64,000 bases of DNA from Streptomonospora litoralis (GTDB lineage: Bacteria; Actinomycetota; Actinomycetes; Streptosporangiales; Streptosporangiaceae). Positions within the stretch are counted from its first letter, which is position 1; each line of letters starts with the position of its first letter. Both the position numbers and the translations under genes were made by a program. The stretch covers positions 4,087,101 through 4,151,100 of the forward strand of contig NZ_CP036455.1 in assembly GCF_004323735.1 (NCBI RefSeq), written 5' to 3'. Shown here piece after piece: positions 13,536-23,254 of this stretch. Under the pieces are notes generated by a model that was given only the letters and a program-made list of their open reading frames with translations, made no database searches and was not told the origin of the DNA.

Positions 13536-14498
13536 TCAGTAGTTGCCCTGCTCGATCTCCGCGACGAGGGCGCGCGACAGCGATTCGGCGTGGGCGAGGG
13601 CGACGTCGCCCGGCACCGACTCGTCGGCACGGTAGTCGACGGCGGAGGTGTAGCAGGACATGGTGTACAGGTTCGACATGCGCACGGCGACGCAACCCCA
13701 GTCGAAGCCCTGCAGGTTCTCCGTCCATGTCCTGGCCTCGTCGCCGATGCCGGAGAGGTTCCGCGGCGAGCCGCCGTGCGCCGCGGCCTCCAGCGCGCGC
13801 GACGCCGCCTCGGCGCCGGTCGTACCGGTGCGGTCGGCGTAGCGGACGAGCACCATCCGGGCGGCGGCGGGTACCTCCGAGGCGGTCTCGGGAGTGGCCC
13901 AGCGGCACTCGTAGCCTTCGCGGACCCCCTCCTCGAACCCCTCGATCCGCTGGTTCAACTCGGTCTCTCGGGCGGGGACCATCCCGTCCAGCACATCGTC
14001 CGGCGCCACAGAGCAGTCCGGAGCCGACTCGTAGGCACCGGTCGCGGCCGAGCTGATGGCGAATACGGCCCACACACCCGCGCCGACCAGGGCCAGCACC
14101 ACGGCCGCCACCGCGGCGACCGCGGCGGTGGCGCAGCCACGGCTCTGCGCGGGCGCGGAGGAAATGGGCTCGGGCTCCGGGGCGGCGCCCGGCTGCAGGC
14201 CCGACGGCCCCGGAGGAACCCCGGCACCCGGAGCACCCGGAGCACCCGGCGGAGCGTATCCGCCTTGCGCGGCAAACCCGGGTGCGGCCGGCTGCGGCGG
14301 CGGCGCGGCCGCGGTCGGCCCTTCCGGCGCCGCTCCCGGAGCCGACCACCCCGAGGGCGGTGCCACATGTGTGTAGCCGTGGCCCTGCCCCGAACCGGGC
14401 GCGCCGTTTTCGTGCGGCTGCTCCGGCTGCTCGTCGGGCCGTCCGCCGCCGGGTCCGGGCGGCCCGGCTCCAGGGCCGCCGGAAGGTGGCCGGGTCAT
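13536..14498 (-). CDS. Single-pass membrane protein with Gly/Pro-rich N-terminus
   Basis: A 320-residue protein of unknown function. The first 125 residues are Gly/Pro/Ala/Gln-rich and disordered; one membrane segment follows ([25 protein letters not shown]); the outer domain of about 165 residues has paired Cys (PDCS, YECRW, WGCVAV, MSCY). Start ATG at 14498 follows GGGAGG at 5 bases; an earlier in-frame ATG lacks a site. The outer domain shares its layout with the next protein (leading Cys after YASAP/YESAP, then a VP-LDG/RELVPG type segment and a central CxW), so the two are probably diverged tandem paralogues, resembling DUF3558-like outer-face domains. Confidence 0.8.
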   Translation of the reverse strand: MTRPPSGGPGAGPPGPGGGRPDEQPEQPHENGAPGSGQGHGYTHVAPPSGWSAPGAAPEGPTAAAPPPQPAAPGFAAQGGYAPPGAPGAPGAGVPPGPSGLQPGAAPEPEPISSAPAQSRGCATAAVAAVAAVVLALVGAGVWAVFAISSAATGAYESAPDCSVAPDDVLDGMVPARETELNQRIEGFEEGVREGYECRWATPETASEVPAAARMVLVRYADRTGTTGAEAASRALEAAAHGGSPRNLSGIGDEARTWTENLQGFDWGCVAVRMSNLYTMSCYTSAVDYRADESVPGDVALAHAESLSRALVAEIEQGNY

Positions 14499-14614
14499 CG
14501 GCGCCTCCCTGTCGTCGTGCTGCCGCCCGCGCGGATGCGCCCGGGGTCCGGCACGCACGCGGCCACGCTACTATCCCGCCCCGACCGCGACCCGCCCGTT
14601 CGCACGCCGCGGCG

Positions 14615-15274
14615 CTACAGGGACGCGGCCAGTCGCTCGGCGATCGCGACGGCGCCGTCGCGCGCGGTCTCGTATTCCAGTTCGCCGCCCCGACGGTCGG
14701 TATGGCCTCCGTAGAACACCTCGATGAGCATGTTGTCCCGGCGGAAGGCGACCTCCGCCGAGCTGCCGTCGGATGTCCCCGGCCAGACCAGCGCCCCTTC
14801 GCCCAGTTCGGGGACCGGGGCGGCGCCGTCCAGCTCGCCGATGGGGGCCAGCTCCTCCAGCCTCTTGGCGGCGGCGCGGGCGCCGCTGACCTCGCCGGCC
14901 TTGTCGGTGAAGTGGGCGGTGAAGTCGACGTGCAGCGAGCGCGGCGGGCCTTCGTCGGCCCCGACCGAGGTCCACACGCAGGTCGAACTCTCGGCGTCGG
15001 CCATCGGCCCCTGCTCGCTGGTCTCCAGGGCGGCGCCGGGGACGAGCTCCCGGACGCGCTGCCCGGGAACGTCCGAGCAGGCGGGGGCGGAGGCGTAGGT
15101 GTCGGCCTCGTCGGCTCCCACAGCGGGCGCACCGCTTGCCAGCAGCAGTCCCGCGGTGACCGCGGCGGCCACCAGCACGACGACCCCCGCCCCGGCGGAG
15201 ATCCACACGGCGAGCGACGGTCCGTCCTGTTCGCGGCGGCCCGCGGCGCCAGGAGCGCGCCCGATCCGAGCCAT
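14615..15274 (-). CDS. Single-pass membrane protein, paralogue of its neighbour
   Basis: 219 residues: a short basic N-terminus, one membrane segment (about 22-46, AVWISAGAGVVVLVAAAVTAGLLLA) and an outer domain with two Cys (ACSD and TCVW) of the same plan as the protein at 13536-14498. It starts 3 bases after the leuS stop codon, so it is cotranscribed with and probably translationally coupled to leuS. Function unknown. Confidence 0.85.
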   Translation of the reverse strand: MARIGRAPGAAGRREQDGPSLAVWISAGAGVVVLVAAAVTAGLLLASGAPAVGADEADTYASAPACSDVPGQRVRELVPGAALETSEQGPMADAESSTCVWTSVGADEGPPRSLHVDFTAHFTDKAGEVSGARAAAKRLEELAPIGELDGAAPVPELGEGALVWPGTSDGSSAEVAFRRDNMLIEVFYGGHTDRRGGELEYETARDGAVAIAERLAASL

Positions 15275-15277
15275 GGA

Positions 15278-17773
15278 TCAGGCCACCACGACGTTGACCA
15301 GCTTGGGCGCGCGCACCACGACCCTGCGGACCTCCTTGTCGCCGATGAACGCCTGCACCTTCTCCGAGGCCAGGGCGAGCCGCTCCAGCTCCTCGGCCTC
15401 GATGTCGGGGGCGACCTCCAGTTTGTCACGGACCTTGCTGGCGACCTGGACGACACACGTGACCGACTCCTGGGTCAGCAGCTCCGGAGCGGGCGCGCGC
15501 CAGTTGCCGACGGCGACCGAACCGGTGTGCCCGAGCCGCTCCCAGCCCTCTTCGGCGGCATACGGCGCGAACAGCGACAGCGCGACGGCGATCACCTCGG
15601 CCGCCTCCCGCACGGCGGGGTCGTGTGCCCCGGGCCCGGAGTCGATCGCCTTGCGCGCCGCGGTGACCAGCTCCATCAGCCGCGCCACGGCCACGTTGAA
15701 CCGGTGCCCCTCGACGGCGCCGGTGATCTTGTCCAGGGCCTGGTGGGTGGCCTTGCGCAGCGCCGTGTCGCCCTTGCCGGGATCGGTCCCCGGTGCGGAG
15801 GCGGCCCCGGCCTCGACCATCACCCGGAAGGCGCGGTTCAGGAACTTGAGGGATGCGGAGGGGGAGACGTCGGCCCAGTCGATGTCGTCTTCGGGGGGGC
15901 CGGCGAAGACGACGGTCAGGCGCACCGCGTCGACGCCGTACCTGTCGATCTCTTCGCCGAGGTCGACCCCGTTGCCGAGGGACTTGGACATGGCCTTGCC
16001 CTGGTTGATCACCTGGCCCTGGTTCAGCAGCCGGCGGAACGGCTCGGTGAACGCGACCATGCCCATGTCGTAGAGCACCTTGGTGAAGAACCGGCTGTAG
16101 AGCAGGTGGAGGATGGCGTGCTCGACGCCGCCCACGTACTGATCGATGGGCCCCCACTCGGCGACCCTGTCGACATCGAAGGGTGCGGTCTCGTGCTGCG
16201 GAGAGCAGTAGCGCAGGTAGTACCACGAGGAGTCGACGAAGGTGTCCATCGTGTCCGTGTCGCGCTGCGCGGGCCCGCCGCACGATGGGCAGTCGACGTC
16301 GACCCAGTCGGCGGCCGCGGCCAGCGGGGAGACACCTTTGGGGGCGAGGTCGGCCCCCTTGAGGTTGTCGGGCAGCTTCACCGGCAGCTGGTCGTCGGGG
16401 ACGGGGACCTCACCGCAGTCCGGGCAGTGGATGATCGGGATGGGGGTGCCCCAGAAGCGCTGTCGCGAAAGCAGCCAGTCGCGCAGCCGGTAGTTGGTCG
16501 ACGCCGTACCGGTGCCGCGCTCACCGAGGATCTCGATGATGCGGTCGATCGCGTCGCCCTTGGACATCCCGTCCAGCGGCCCGGAGTTGATCATCCGGCC
16601 CTCACCGGCGGTGGCCAGGCCGGTCTCGGCGGGGTCGCCTTCGCCCGTGTCGAGGACTTCGCGCACCGGCAGACCGAACTTGAGGGCGAAGTCGAGGTCC
16701 CGCTGATCGTGGGCGGGTACGGCCATGATGGCCCCGTGGCCGTACTCCGCCAGCACGTAGTCGGCCGCCCAGACGGGGATCCGCTCGCCGTTGACCGGGT
16801 TGACGGCGTAGCGGCCGAGGAAGACGCCGGTCTTCGTGCGCTCGGTGGACTGGCGCTCGATGTCGGTGAGCTTGGAGACCTGCGCCCGGTAGTCCTCGAA
16901 CTCGGCGCGGCGCTCGTCGGTGCACAGCTCGTCGGCCAGCGGAGCGTCGGCCGCGACCACGAAGAAAGTGGCGCCGTAGAGGGTGTCGGGCCGGGTGGTG
17001 AAGACGGTGACGGGCTCGTCGCGGCCCTCGATTTCGAAGGCGACGTCGGCGCCTGTGGACCGCCCGATCCAGTTGCGCTGCATGAGCAGGACACGCTCAG
17101 GCCACTTGCCTTCCAGCTGGTCCATGTCGTCGAGTAGCCGATCGGCGTACTCGGTGATGCGGAAGTACCACTGGTTCAGACTGCGGCGCACGACTTCGGT
17201 GCCGCAGCGCTCGCAGCGCCCTTGCACGACCTGTTCGTTGGCCAGCACGGTCTGGTCCTTGGGGCACCAGTTGACCAGGCCTTCCTTGCGGTAGGCGAGA
17301 CCGCGCTCGAAGAACCGCAGGAAGAGCCACTGGTTCCACCGGTAGTACTCGGGGTCGCTGGTGTGCAGGCGGCGCGACCAGTCCAGCGCGACGCCGTAAC
17401 GTTTGAAGGAGTCGGCCTGGGTCGCGATGTTGGCGTAGGTCCACTCGGCGGGGTGCGTGCCGTTCTTGATGGCGGCGTTCTCGGCGGGGAGCCCGAAGGA
17501 ATCCCAGCCGATCGGGTGGAGCACGTTCTCGCCGAGTTGGAAGCGGTAGCGCGCGACCACATCGCCGATGGCGAACGCCTCTGCATGGCCCATGTGCAGG
17601 TCCCCGGAGGGGTAGGGAAACATGTCCAGGACGTAGGAGCGCGGACGGTCGTCGGCCGGGTCCTCACTGGCCGTGAACGGGTTCTCCGCGGCCCATCGCG
17701 CCTGCCACTTGTCCTGGAGCGCGCGAGCGTCGTAGGACTCGCTCGTCACCTGGTCTCCGTCTACCGCTGTCAT
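15278..17773 (-). CDS. leuS: Leucyl-tRNA synthetase
   Basis: Charges tRNA-Leu with leucine in the cytoplasm. 831 residues, slightly short for a bacterial LeuRS. Visible parts: class I signature HMGH in [14 protein letters not shown], the zinc-knuckle Cys near NWCPKDQT...CERCG, the CP1 editing domain ([14 protein letters not shown]), the [15 protein letters not shown] segment, the KMSKS-type loop AMSKSLGNG, and the anticodon-binding C-terminus. The unusual AEAF after HMGH is common in actinobacterial enzymes. First gene of a run with the membrane protein at 14615-15274. Confidence 0.97.
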   Translation of the reverse strand: MTAVDGDQVTSESYDARALQDKWQARWAAENPFTASEDPADDRPRSYVLDMFPYPSGDLHMGHAEAFAIGDVVARYRFQLGENVLHPIGWDSFGLPAENAAIKNGTHPAEWTYANIATQADSFKRYGVALDWSRRLHTSDPEYYRWNQWLFLRFFERGLAYRKEGLVNWCPKDQTVLANEQVVQGRCERCGTEVVRRSLNQWYFRITEYADRLLDDMDQLEGKWPERVLLMQRNWIGRSTGADVAFEIEGRDEPVTVFTTRPDTLYGATFFVVAADAPLADELCTDERRAEFEDYRAQVSKLTDIERQSTERTKTGVFLGRYAVNPVNGERIPVWAADYVLAEYGHGAIMAVPAHDQRDLDFALKFGLPVREVLDTGEGDPAETGLATAGEGRMINSGPLDGMSKGDAIDRIIEILGERGTGTASTNYRLRDWLLSRQRFWGTPIPIIHCPDCGEVPVPDDQLPVKLPDNLKGADLAPKGVSPLAAAADWVDVDCPSCGGPAQRDTDTMDTFVDSSWYYLRYCSPQHETAPFDVDRVAEWGPIDQYVGGVEHAILHLLYSRFFTKVLYDMGMVAFTEPFRRLLNQGQVINQGKAMSKSLGNGVDLGEEIDRYGVDAVRLTVVFAGPPEDDIDWADVSPSASLKFLNRAFRVMVEAGAASAPGTDPGKGDTALRKATHQALDKITGAVEGHRFNVAVARLMELVTAARKAIDSGPGAHDPAVREAAEVIAVALSLFAPYAAEEGWERLGHTGSVAVGNWRAPAPELLTQESVTCVVQVASKVRDKLEVAPDIEAEELERLALASEKVQAFIGDKEVRRVVVRAPKLVNVVVA

Positions 17774-18004
17774 CGCTGGATCGTCCTCTAACCGGTCGCA
17801 CTTGAGGGCACGTGGCGGCTGGGAGGTCGCGGCTGCTGGGCCGCGCGCCCTCGGGGGTCGGCTCCGCCGAGTCGAGCTGCCAGCCGGGGTGTCTGCCCCA
17901 AGGTTAGCGCGGTTCGAGGCGCTACCTCGACGCGGCGGCCGCCGGGCGGCGTAGACCCCCTGCGGCCGAGGACGCGGGTGGTGCGGGGTGAGCGGCGGGC
18001 GGGG

Positions 18005-18577
18005 CTACCTGCGGCGGGGCTTGCGGGGGCGGCGGGGGACGCGGAGGCGGCGGCGGATCCTGCCTTCGGCGGGCTCTTCGGCGGGGGCGCCTCCGGGCTC
18101 GCGGGCGCGGGCCGCGCTTTCGTACTCCTCGGCCGCCCGTTCGTGCTCCTCGGCGGCGAGGCGGCGCTGGCGCACGGGCTCCGGTTCCAGTTCGGCCTCC
18201 GCCTCGGGGTCCGGGCGGTGGATCTCGGTGTGGCGCTCCATGACGGGGCGGCCGGAGATCTCCTCGTCGAGCAGGTGTCGCGTCTCGCGGTCGACGTTGG
18301 TGGTGATGGGCGTGGTCTCGTGCCGCTCGCCTTCGATGATCGTCGCGGCCTCGTGGTCGAGGTTGGTGTCCATGGCGTTGCGTTCGGTGGGTTCCTCGAC
18401 CACCGTCTGCGGCGCGTAGCGGCCGCGCTGCCGCCAGGGGAAGCGGCGGCGCTGCGGATCGGCCAGCCCGGCGCGGAAGTAGGTGCGCGGCTGCTTGGTC
18501 CACTGCACCAGCCACCAGCTGATGAAGACCGCGCATGCCAGAATCAGGATCCCTATGGTCCAGATCCACGTGGGCAT
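18005..18577 (-). CDS. Small membrane protein with charged C-terminal tail
   Basis: 190 residues. One N-terminal membrane segment (PTWIWTIGILILACAVFISWW) followed by a charged, Glu/Arg-rich cytoplasmic tail, probably partly coiled coil, ending in a very basic PRRPRKPRRR. The ATG at 18577 is chosen because GAGGAG lies 6 bases upstream and the membrane segment begins there. The tail repeats the pattern TTNVDRET/TNLDHEA and HERAAEEYESAARAREP. Function unknown. Confidence 0.75.
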   Translation of the reverse strand: MPTWIWTIGILILACAVFISWWLVQWTKQPRTYFRAGLADPQRRRFPWRQRGRYAPQTVVEEPTERNAMDTNLDHEAATIIEGERHETTPITTNVDRETRHLLDEEISGRPVMERHTEIHRPDPEAEAELEPEPVRQRRLAAEEHERAAEEYESAARAREPGGAPAEEPAEGRIRRRLRVPRRPRKPRRR

Positions 18578-18845
18578 CTCGTTCTCCTCGGGTGCGTGTT
18601 CTGCGTTCTCGTGGCTCTCGCCCCCTCCACTGCCCGCAGAGGCCGCGTCCGGAACGCGAATGCGCGGCGTCCGGCCATCCGGGCTGATGGGAGAATGGCC
18701 GTGAGCGTCGGCATCCCCGTTCCGGACGTTCCCCCTTGGCTGCGTTCGTCCCGTCGAACAGCCCGCCTCCCCGTTGCGCCGCGTCGGCGCGTCCTGCCCG
18801 CCTCGGCGCCCCCGTTCCCCCCGAGTCTGTGGAGACCCGACGAAG

Positions 18846-19268
18846 ATGACCGTGTTCGACTCCGCCCGCCGCGCCCCCCGGATCGCCGTCGCCGCCGCTG
18901 TCGCGGCCGGCCTGCTGATGGGTGCCGCGGCCTGCGGCCAAGGCGAGCCCGAGCCCGAGCCGGGGAGTTCGGCACCGGTGCTCGGTGTGGACAACGACCG
19001 TGTCCAACTGCTGGAGGGCACGCCCGCCTCGGTGGCGGGGCAGGCCGAGGCCGAAGCCGTCGAACTGCGGCTGACGGGATATGAGGACGGTTCGGAGCCG
19101 GCCGTGGTGATCAGCGCGCAGCCCCGGGGCGGCGAGGCCACCGAATACACCCTGAGGCTGGGCGACCACCTGGAGGCGGGGGGTTCGTCGTGGCGGGTCT
19201 CCGAGATCGGGATCAGCGGCTCGCAGGCCCAGCCGGCGAGTGTGACGCTGACGCGCGAACCCGCGTAG
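18846..19268 (+). CDS. Small secreted lipoprotein of unknown function
   Basis: 140 residues with a lipoprotein signal (Arg-rich start, hydrophobic core, AAAC lipobox around residue 28) and a beta-rich domain (DRVQLLEGTPASV to EIGISGSQAQPASVTL). Looks like a small beta-sandwich; no catalytic motif is visible. It is 94 bp before an acyl-CoA ligase in the same direction. Confidence 0.75.
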   Translation: MTVFDSARRAPRIAVAAAVAAGLLMGAAACGQGEPEPEPGSSAPVLGVDNDRVQLLEGTPASVAGQAEAEAVELRLTGYEDGSEPAVVISAQPRGGEATEYTLRLGDHLEAGGSSWRVSEIGISGSQAQPASVTLTREPA

Positions 19269-19362
19269 CGGCGGGCAGTGCGGATACCCCAACCAGCCGA
19301 AATCAGGTTACTCTGCGGTAGAAAGGTGACCGAAACCACGGCACTCTGTAGTTGGAGGCGCG

Positions 19363-20904
19363 ATGCTCAACCTCGCCGCACTGCTCGAAGACGGCGCCAG
19401 GACCACTCCCGAACGCGACTGCCTGGTCTTCGGCGACCTGCGGATCGACTACGCCACCGCGAACATGATCGCCAACCAGGTGGCCGAGATGCTCACCGCG
19501 CGCGGCATCGGGCGGGGTGACCGCGTCGCGCTGGCAAGCCCCAACACCCCTTATTTCCCGTTCGTGTACTTCGGCGCACTCAAGGCCGGTGCGGTCGTGG
19601 TCCCGCTGAACGTGCTGCTCACGCCGCGGGAGATCGCCTTCCACCTGCAGGACTCGGGCGCCAAGGCGCTGTTCGCCTTCACCGGCACACCCGACCTGCC
19701 GCTGGGCGAGCGCGCCTTCGATGCCTTCAACCAGACCGACTCCTGCGAGGTCTACATCGACCTCCCGGCCACCCCCGGCGCTACCGAGTCGCAGATCGAG
19801 GGCGCCCAGACCATCTGGGCGGCGCTGGCCGGCACCACCGGCGCCTTCGCGACGGTGCAGACCGAGGCCGACGACACCGCGGTCATCATCTACACCAGCG
19901 GCACGACCGGCACCCCCAAGGGCGCCGAGCTGACCCACATGAACCTGCTGTTCAACGCCGTCGCCTCCGATTCGCTGTTCGACCGCTCCGAGCACGACGT
20001 CTACCTGACCGTGCTGCCGCTGTTCCACATCTTCGGCCAGACCACGATGATGAACTGCGGCTTGTACCGGCACGCCACGCTGGTGCTGCAGGCGCGCTTC
20101 GAGCCCGAAGAGGCGCTGTCGCTGATGGAGAAGGAGGGCGTCACCGTCTTCGCGGGGGTGCCCACGATGTACTGGGGCCTGCTCGGCGCCAAGGGCGAGT
20201 ACGACATGGGCGCCATCACCGCCAACCTGAGCACCGCGGTCTCCGGCGGCAGCGCGCTGCCCGGCGAGGTGGCGCGCAACGTGAAGGAGCGGTTCGGGGT
20301 CGAGGTGCTGGAGGGCTACGGTCTTTCGGAGACCTCTCCGGTGGTGTCGTTCAACAACCCCAAGGTCAAGGCCAAGCCCGGCTCGATCGGCCGGCCTATC
20401 TGGGGCGTCGAGATGAAGCTGGTCGACAGCGACTTCAACGAGGTCGAGGGCGAGGGTCCGGGCGAGATCGCGGTTCGCGGCCACTGCAACATGAAGGGCT
20501 ACCACAACCGCCCCGACGCCAACGAGCAGGTGTTCTCCGACGGCTGGTTCCGCACCGGCGACATCGCGCGCCGCGACGAAGAGGGGTTCTACTTCATCGT
20601 CGACCGCTCCAAGGACATGATCATCCGCGGCGGCTACAACGTCTACCCGCGGGAACTGGAGGAGGTGCTGATGACCCACCCCGAGGTCAGCCTGGCCGCG
20701 GTGGTGGGCGTCGAGCACGAGTCCCACGGCGAGGAGATCAAGGCGTTCGTGATCCGCGAGGAGGGGGCGGCGCTGACCGAGGAGCAGCTCGTGGAGTGGT
20801 CCAAGGAGCGGCTGGCCGGCTACAAGTACCCCCGCATCGTGGAGTTCCGCGACACGCTGCCGATGACGGCCACCGGCAAGATCCTCAAGCGCGAACTGCG
20901 CTGA
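19363..20904 (+). CDS. Long-chain fatty acid-CoA ligase (FadD type)
   Basis: 513 residues of the AMP-forming ligase family: activates a carboxylic acid with ATP, then transfers it to CoA. Motifs: P-loop YTSGTTGTPKGAELTH, the EGYGLSETSP motif, the WFRTGDIARRDEEGF hinge, RSKDMIIRGGYNVYPRELEE, and the C-terminal catalytic Lys in TATGKILKREL. Length and the NVYPRELEE motif suit a fatty acyl substrate, but chain length cannot be told. It ends in a strong hairpin terminator. Confidence 0.92.
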   Translation: MLNLAALLEDGARTTPERDCLVFGDLRIDYATANMIANQVAEMLTARGIGRGDRVALASPNTPYFPFVYFGALKAGAVVVPLNVLLTPREIAFHLQDSGAKALFAFTGTPDLPLGERAFDAFNQTDSCEVYIDLPATPGATESQIEGAQTIWAALAGTTGAFATVQTEADDTAVIIYTSGTTGTPKGAELTHMNLLFNAVASDSLFDRSEHDVYLTVLPLFHIFGQTTMMNCGLYRHATLVLQARFEPEEALSLMEKEGVTVFAGVPTMYWGLLGAKGEYDMGAITANLSTAVSGGSALPGEVARNVKERFGVEVLEGYGLSETSPVVSFNNPKVKAKPGSIGRPIWGVEMKLVDSDFNEVEGEGPGEIAVRGHCNMKGYHNRPDANEQVFSDGWFRTGDIARRDEEGFYFIVDRSKDMIIRGGYNVYPRELEEVLMTHPEVSLAAVVGVEHESHGEEIKAFVIREEGAALTEEQLVEWSKERLAGYKYPRIVEFRDTLPMTATGKILKRELR

Positions 20905-20912
20905 CTCCGGGC

Positions 20913-20940
20913 GGGGGCGGCGCACTCGCGTGCCGCCCCC
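20913..20940 (+). terminator. Hairpin terminator of the acyl-CoA ligase gene
   Basis: A 9-bp GC stem (GGGGGCGGC / GCCGCCCCC) with a 10-nt loop, 8 bases after the stop codon. Confidence 0.65.
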
Positions 20941-20988
20941 CGACGCCTCGCGGCGGCCCGGGAGTTGCGGAGCCGCACCACCGCCGCG

Positions 20989-21213
20989 CTAGAGGGGCCG
21001 CCACTGGGCGCCGCAGGCCATGCAGCGGAACTCGACGGGTTTGCCGCAGGTCTTGCAGTGCGGGCCGGGGCTGTACTCGCCGAGGTGGTCGGCGTGGCGG
21101 TCGGCGAAGTAGCGCAGCCGCATGCAGGTGTTGCAGCGGATCCGCACGGTCGTGGGGCTTCTGGGCCAGGGGGCCTCTGGCTCGATCGGGTGCTCCGTCG
21201 GCTCGGCTTCCAT
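20989..21213 (-). CDS. Small multi-zinc-ribbon protein
   Basis: 74 residues with three CxxC pairs (CNTC, CKTC, CMAC), enough for one or two zinc sites; the tail GAQWRPL is typical of rubredoxin-like ribbons. An acidic/Pro-rich start of about 20 residues precedes them. ATG at 21213 follows GGGGAG closely. It is 68 bp downstream of the family 3 glycosidase gene and may be the last gene of that operon. Function unknown. Confidence 0.75.
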   Translation of the reverse strand: MEAEPTEHPIEPEAPWPRSPTTVRIRCNTCMRLRYFADRHADHLGEYSPGPHCKTCGKPVEFRCMACGAQWRPL

Positions 21214-21281
21214 GTCTCCCCTTCGCGCGGCGCGGTCTGCGTCTCATCAAGCCGCCACCCTTGCGAAGGCCGGGCGGGTGG

Positions 21282-22418
21282 TCAAGGTGCCCGGCTCCGG
21301 GACGCGAGCAACCCCTCGACGCGCCCGGCGGCCTCGGCCAGTCGGCTCTTGCCGATGCGTCCCTCGTCGACGGCGGCGAGGACCGCGTCGCGGGCCGCGC
21401 GGAACAGCGCTTCGCCGGTGGCCGCCGCCGTCCGCGGAGTCCGCGGCCTCCGCTCTTCGCCGGCGGCGACCCGGCCACCCGGTCCGCCCGGGAATCCGAC
21501 CGCGCGCTCGGCGTTCTCCGCTCTCCCGGTGTCCGCCGGATTTCCCAGGCACAGCAGGTCGGCTCCGGCCGCCAGCGCCGCGACCGCGCCGCGGGCCACG
21601 CCCGCGGCCCGGTCACCGGCACCCGTGTGGGCGGCGAGGCCGCGCATGTCCAGCGCGTCGGTGATCGCCGCGCCCGCGAATCCCAGCTCGGAGCGCAGCA
21701 GTCCGTAGCACCGGGCGGAGACGCTGGCGGGCGCCGTGTCCAGCGCGGGAACCGCGATGTGCCCGGTCATGACCATGTCGGCCCCGGCCGCCACCGCCGC
21801 GGCGAAGGGCACCAGTTCGCGGCGCCGCAGGGTCGCGATGTCGACCCCGATCACCGGCAGTCCCACATGGGAGTCGGTGCGGGTGTCGCCGTGTCCGGGG
21901 AAGTGCTTGGCCGCGGCGGCGATGCCGGCGGCGTGCAGGCCTTCGACGAACGCCGCGGTGTGGGCGGCCACCCGCTCGGGGTCGGCGCCGAAGGACCTGT
22001 CACCGATGACCGGGTTGGCCGGGTCGACGTTGACGTCGGCGACGGGGGCGAGCGCGGCGCCGATTCCGGCGTGGGCGAGCTCACGTCCCATCGCGGCGGC
22101 GGTGGCCCTGGTGCGTTCGGGCGATCCGCGGCCGAGTTCGCCGTGGCCGGGGAAGGGTGAGCCGCGGGCGGCGTGCAGGCGGGTCACACGCCCGCCCTCC
22201 TCGTCGGAGGCCGCCAGTACATCGGGGCGCAGCGCGTGCAGCTCGGCCGACAGTGCCGCGGGGTCGGCGCCGAGGTTGGGGGCGAAGTAGACGACGGCGC
22301 CGACGCCGTCGTCGATCGCGCGGGCCAGCCAGGGCGGCACCGAGGTTCCGCCGAACCCCGGCATCAGCACGGTGTGCACCATCCGGCGAAGCGCGGGGTC
22401 GGCCGCGTCGGCGCTCAA
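21282..22418 (-). CDS. Glycoside hydrolase family 3, NagZ-like beta-N-acetylhexosaminidase
   Basis: 378 residues, cytoplasmic (no signal). It has the GH3 barrel with the NagZ-type signature KHFPGHGDTRTDSH, in which the His/Asp loop supplies the acid/base, and ITDALDM carrying the Asp nucleophile. Such enzymes remove N-acetylglucosamine from chitobiose or muropeptides. It starts with TTG and shares a 4-base overlap (TTGA) with the stop codon of the permease gene before it, so it is the last step of the same uptake operon. A linker rich in Gly, Arg and Pro (FPGGPGGRVAAGEERRPRTP) interrupts the C-terminal part. Confidence 0.88.
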   Translation of the reverse strand: MSADAADPALRRMVHTVLMPGFGGTSVPPWLARAIDDGVGAVVYFAPNLGADPAALSAELHALRPDVLAASDEEGGRVTRLHAARGSPFPGHGELGRGSPERTRATAAAMGRELAHAGIGAALAPVADVNVDPANPVIGDRSFGADPERVAAHTAAFVEGLHAAGIAAAAKHFPGHGDTRTDSHVGLPVIGVDIATLRRRELVPFAAAVAAGADMVMTGHIAVPALDTAPASVSARCYGLLRSELGFAGAAITDALDMRGLAAHTGAGDRAAGVARGAVAALAAGADLLCLGNPADTGRAENAERAVGFPGGPGGRVAAGEERRPRTPRTAAATGEALFRAARDAVLAAVDEGRIGKSRLAEAAGRVEGLLASRSRAP

Positions 22419-23254
22419 CGCTTCACCGCCCCCTGCACCAGCCCGGAGACCAGGCCGCGCTGGACGAGCAGGAAGAACGCCATCACCGGCAGTGTGATCA
22501 CGGTCGAAGCGGCCATCACCGCCCCCCAGTCGGTGGTGTACTGGCCGAAGAACTGCCGCAGTCCCACGGCGACGGTGTACTTCTCCGACTCGTTCATGAA
22601 CGTCAGCGCCAGAATGAACTCGTTCCAGGCGGTGATGAACGAGAAGACGCCGGCGGCCACGAGCCCGGGCGCGACGAGCGGGAACAGCACCGACCAGAAC
22701 ATCCGCCCCCAGGAGCAGCCGTCGATGTAGGCGGCCTCCTCCACCTCCTTCGGTACGGCGGCGGCGAATCCGCGCAGCATCCAGATAGCGAACGGCAGAG
22801 CGAGCGCGATGTAGACGATCGCCAGCCCGATCAGCGAGTTGAGCATGCGCAGGTCGCGCACCTGCAGGAACAGCGGGATGACCAGCGCCTCCAGCGGTAC
22901 CATCTGCACGGTCAGCAGCAGCACGAGCACGGTGGTGCGCAACCGGAAGCGGAAGCGCGACACCGCGACCGCGGCGAGCAGCGCCAGCACGCTGCTTCCG
23001 GCCACGGTCAGCCCGGCGACGGCCAGCGAGTTGCCCAGGTAGCGCAGGAAGCCGGCTTCGGCCAGCACGAAGCGGAAGTTCTCCAGCGTCACCGAGTCGG
23101 GCAGCAGCGTCTCGGTACCGGATGCCGCGCGCTCCGAAAGCGCGCTGACCACCATGAAGTAGGCGGGGAACAGGGTGAACGCCAGCACCCCGGCCACCGC
23201 CAGCGCGCGGGCCGCGGAGCGCGTGGTCGGTCGCCTCCGGCCGCGGGCGGTCAC
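22415..23254 (-). CDS. Sugar ABC transporter permease, MalG type
   Basis: 279 residues, six membrane segments, with the CUT1 EAA loop EVEEAAYIDGCSWGRMFW that contacts the ATPase. The GTG start at 23254 overlaps the stop codon of the first permease by 4 bases (GTGA), and a longer open frame upstream is ignored. Works with the permease and binding protein encoded just before it. Confidence 0.93.
   Translation of the reverse strand: MTARGRRRPTTRSAARALAVAGVLAFTLFPAYFMVVSALSERAASGTETLLPDSVTLENFRFVLAEAGFLRYLGNSLAVAGLTVAGSSVLALLAAVAVSRFRFRLRTTVLVLLLTVQMVPLEALVIPLFLQVRDLRMLNSLIGLAIVYIALALPFAIWMLRGFAAAVPKEVEEAAYIDGCSWGRMFWSVLFPLVAPGLVAAGVFSFITAWNEFILALTFMNESEKYTVAVGLRQFFGQYTTDWGAVMAASTVITLPVMAFFLLVQRGLVSGLVQGAVKR

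Noticed and set aside
14282-17137. 951-codon open frame opposite leuS
   Set aside because: Antisense shadow; composition rich in Gly, Val, Asp and His without any domain.
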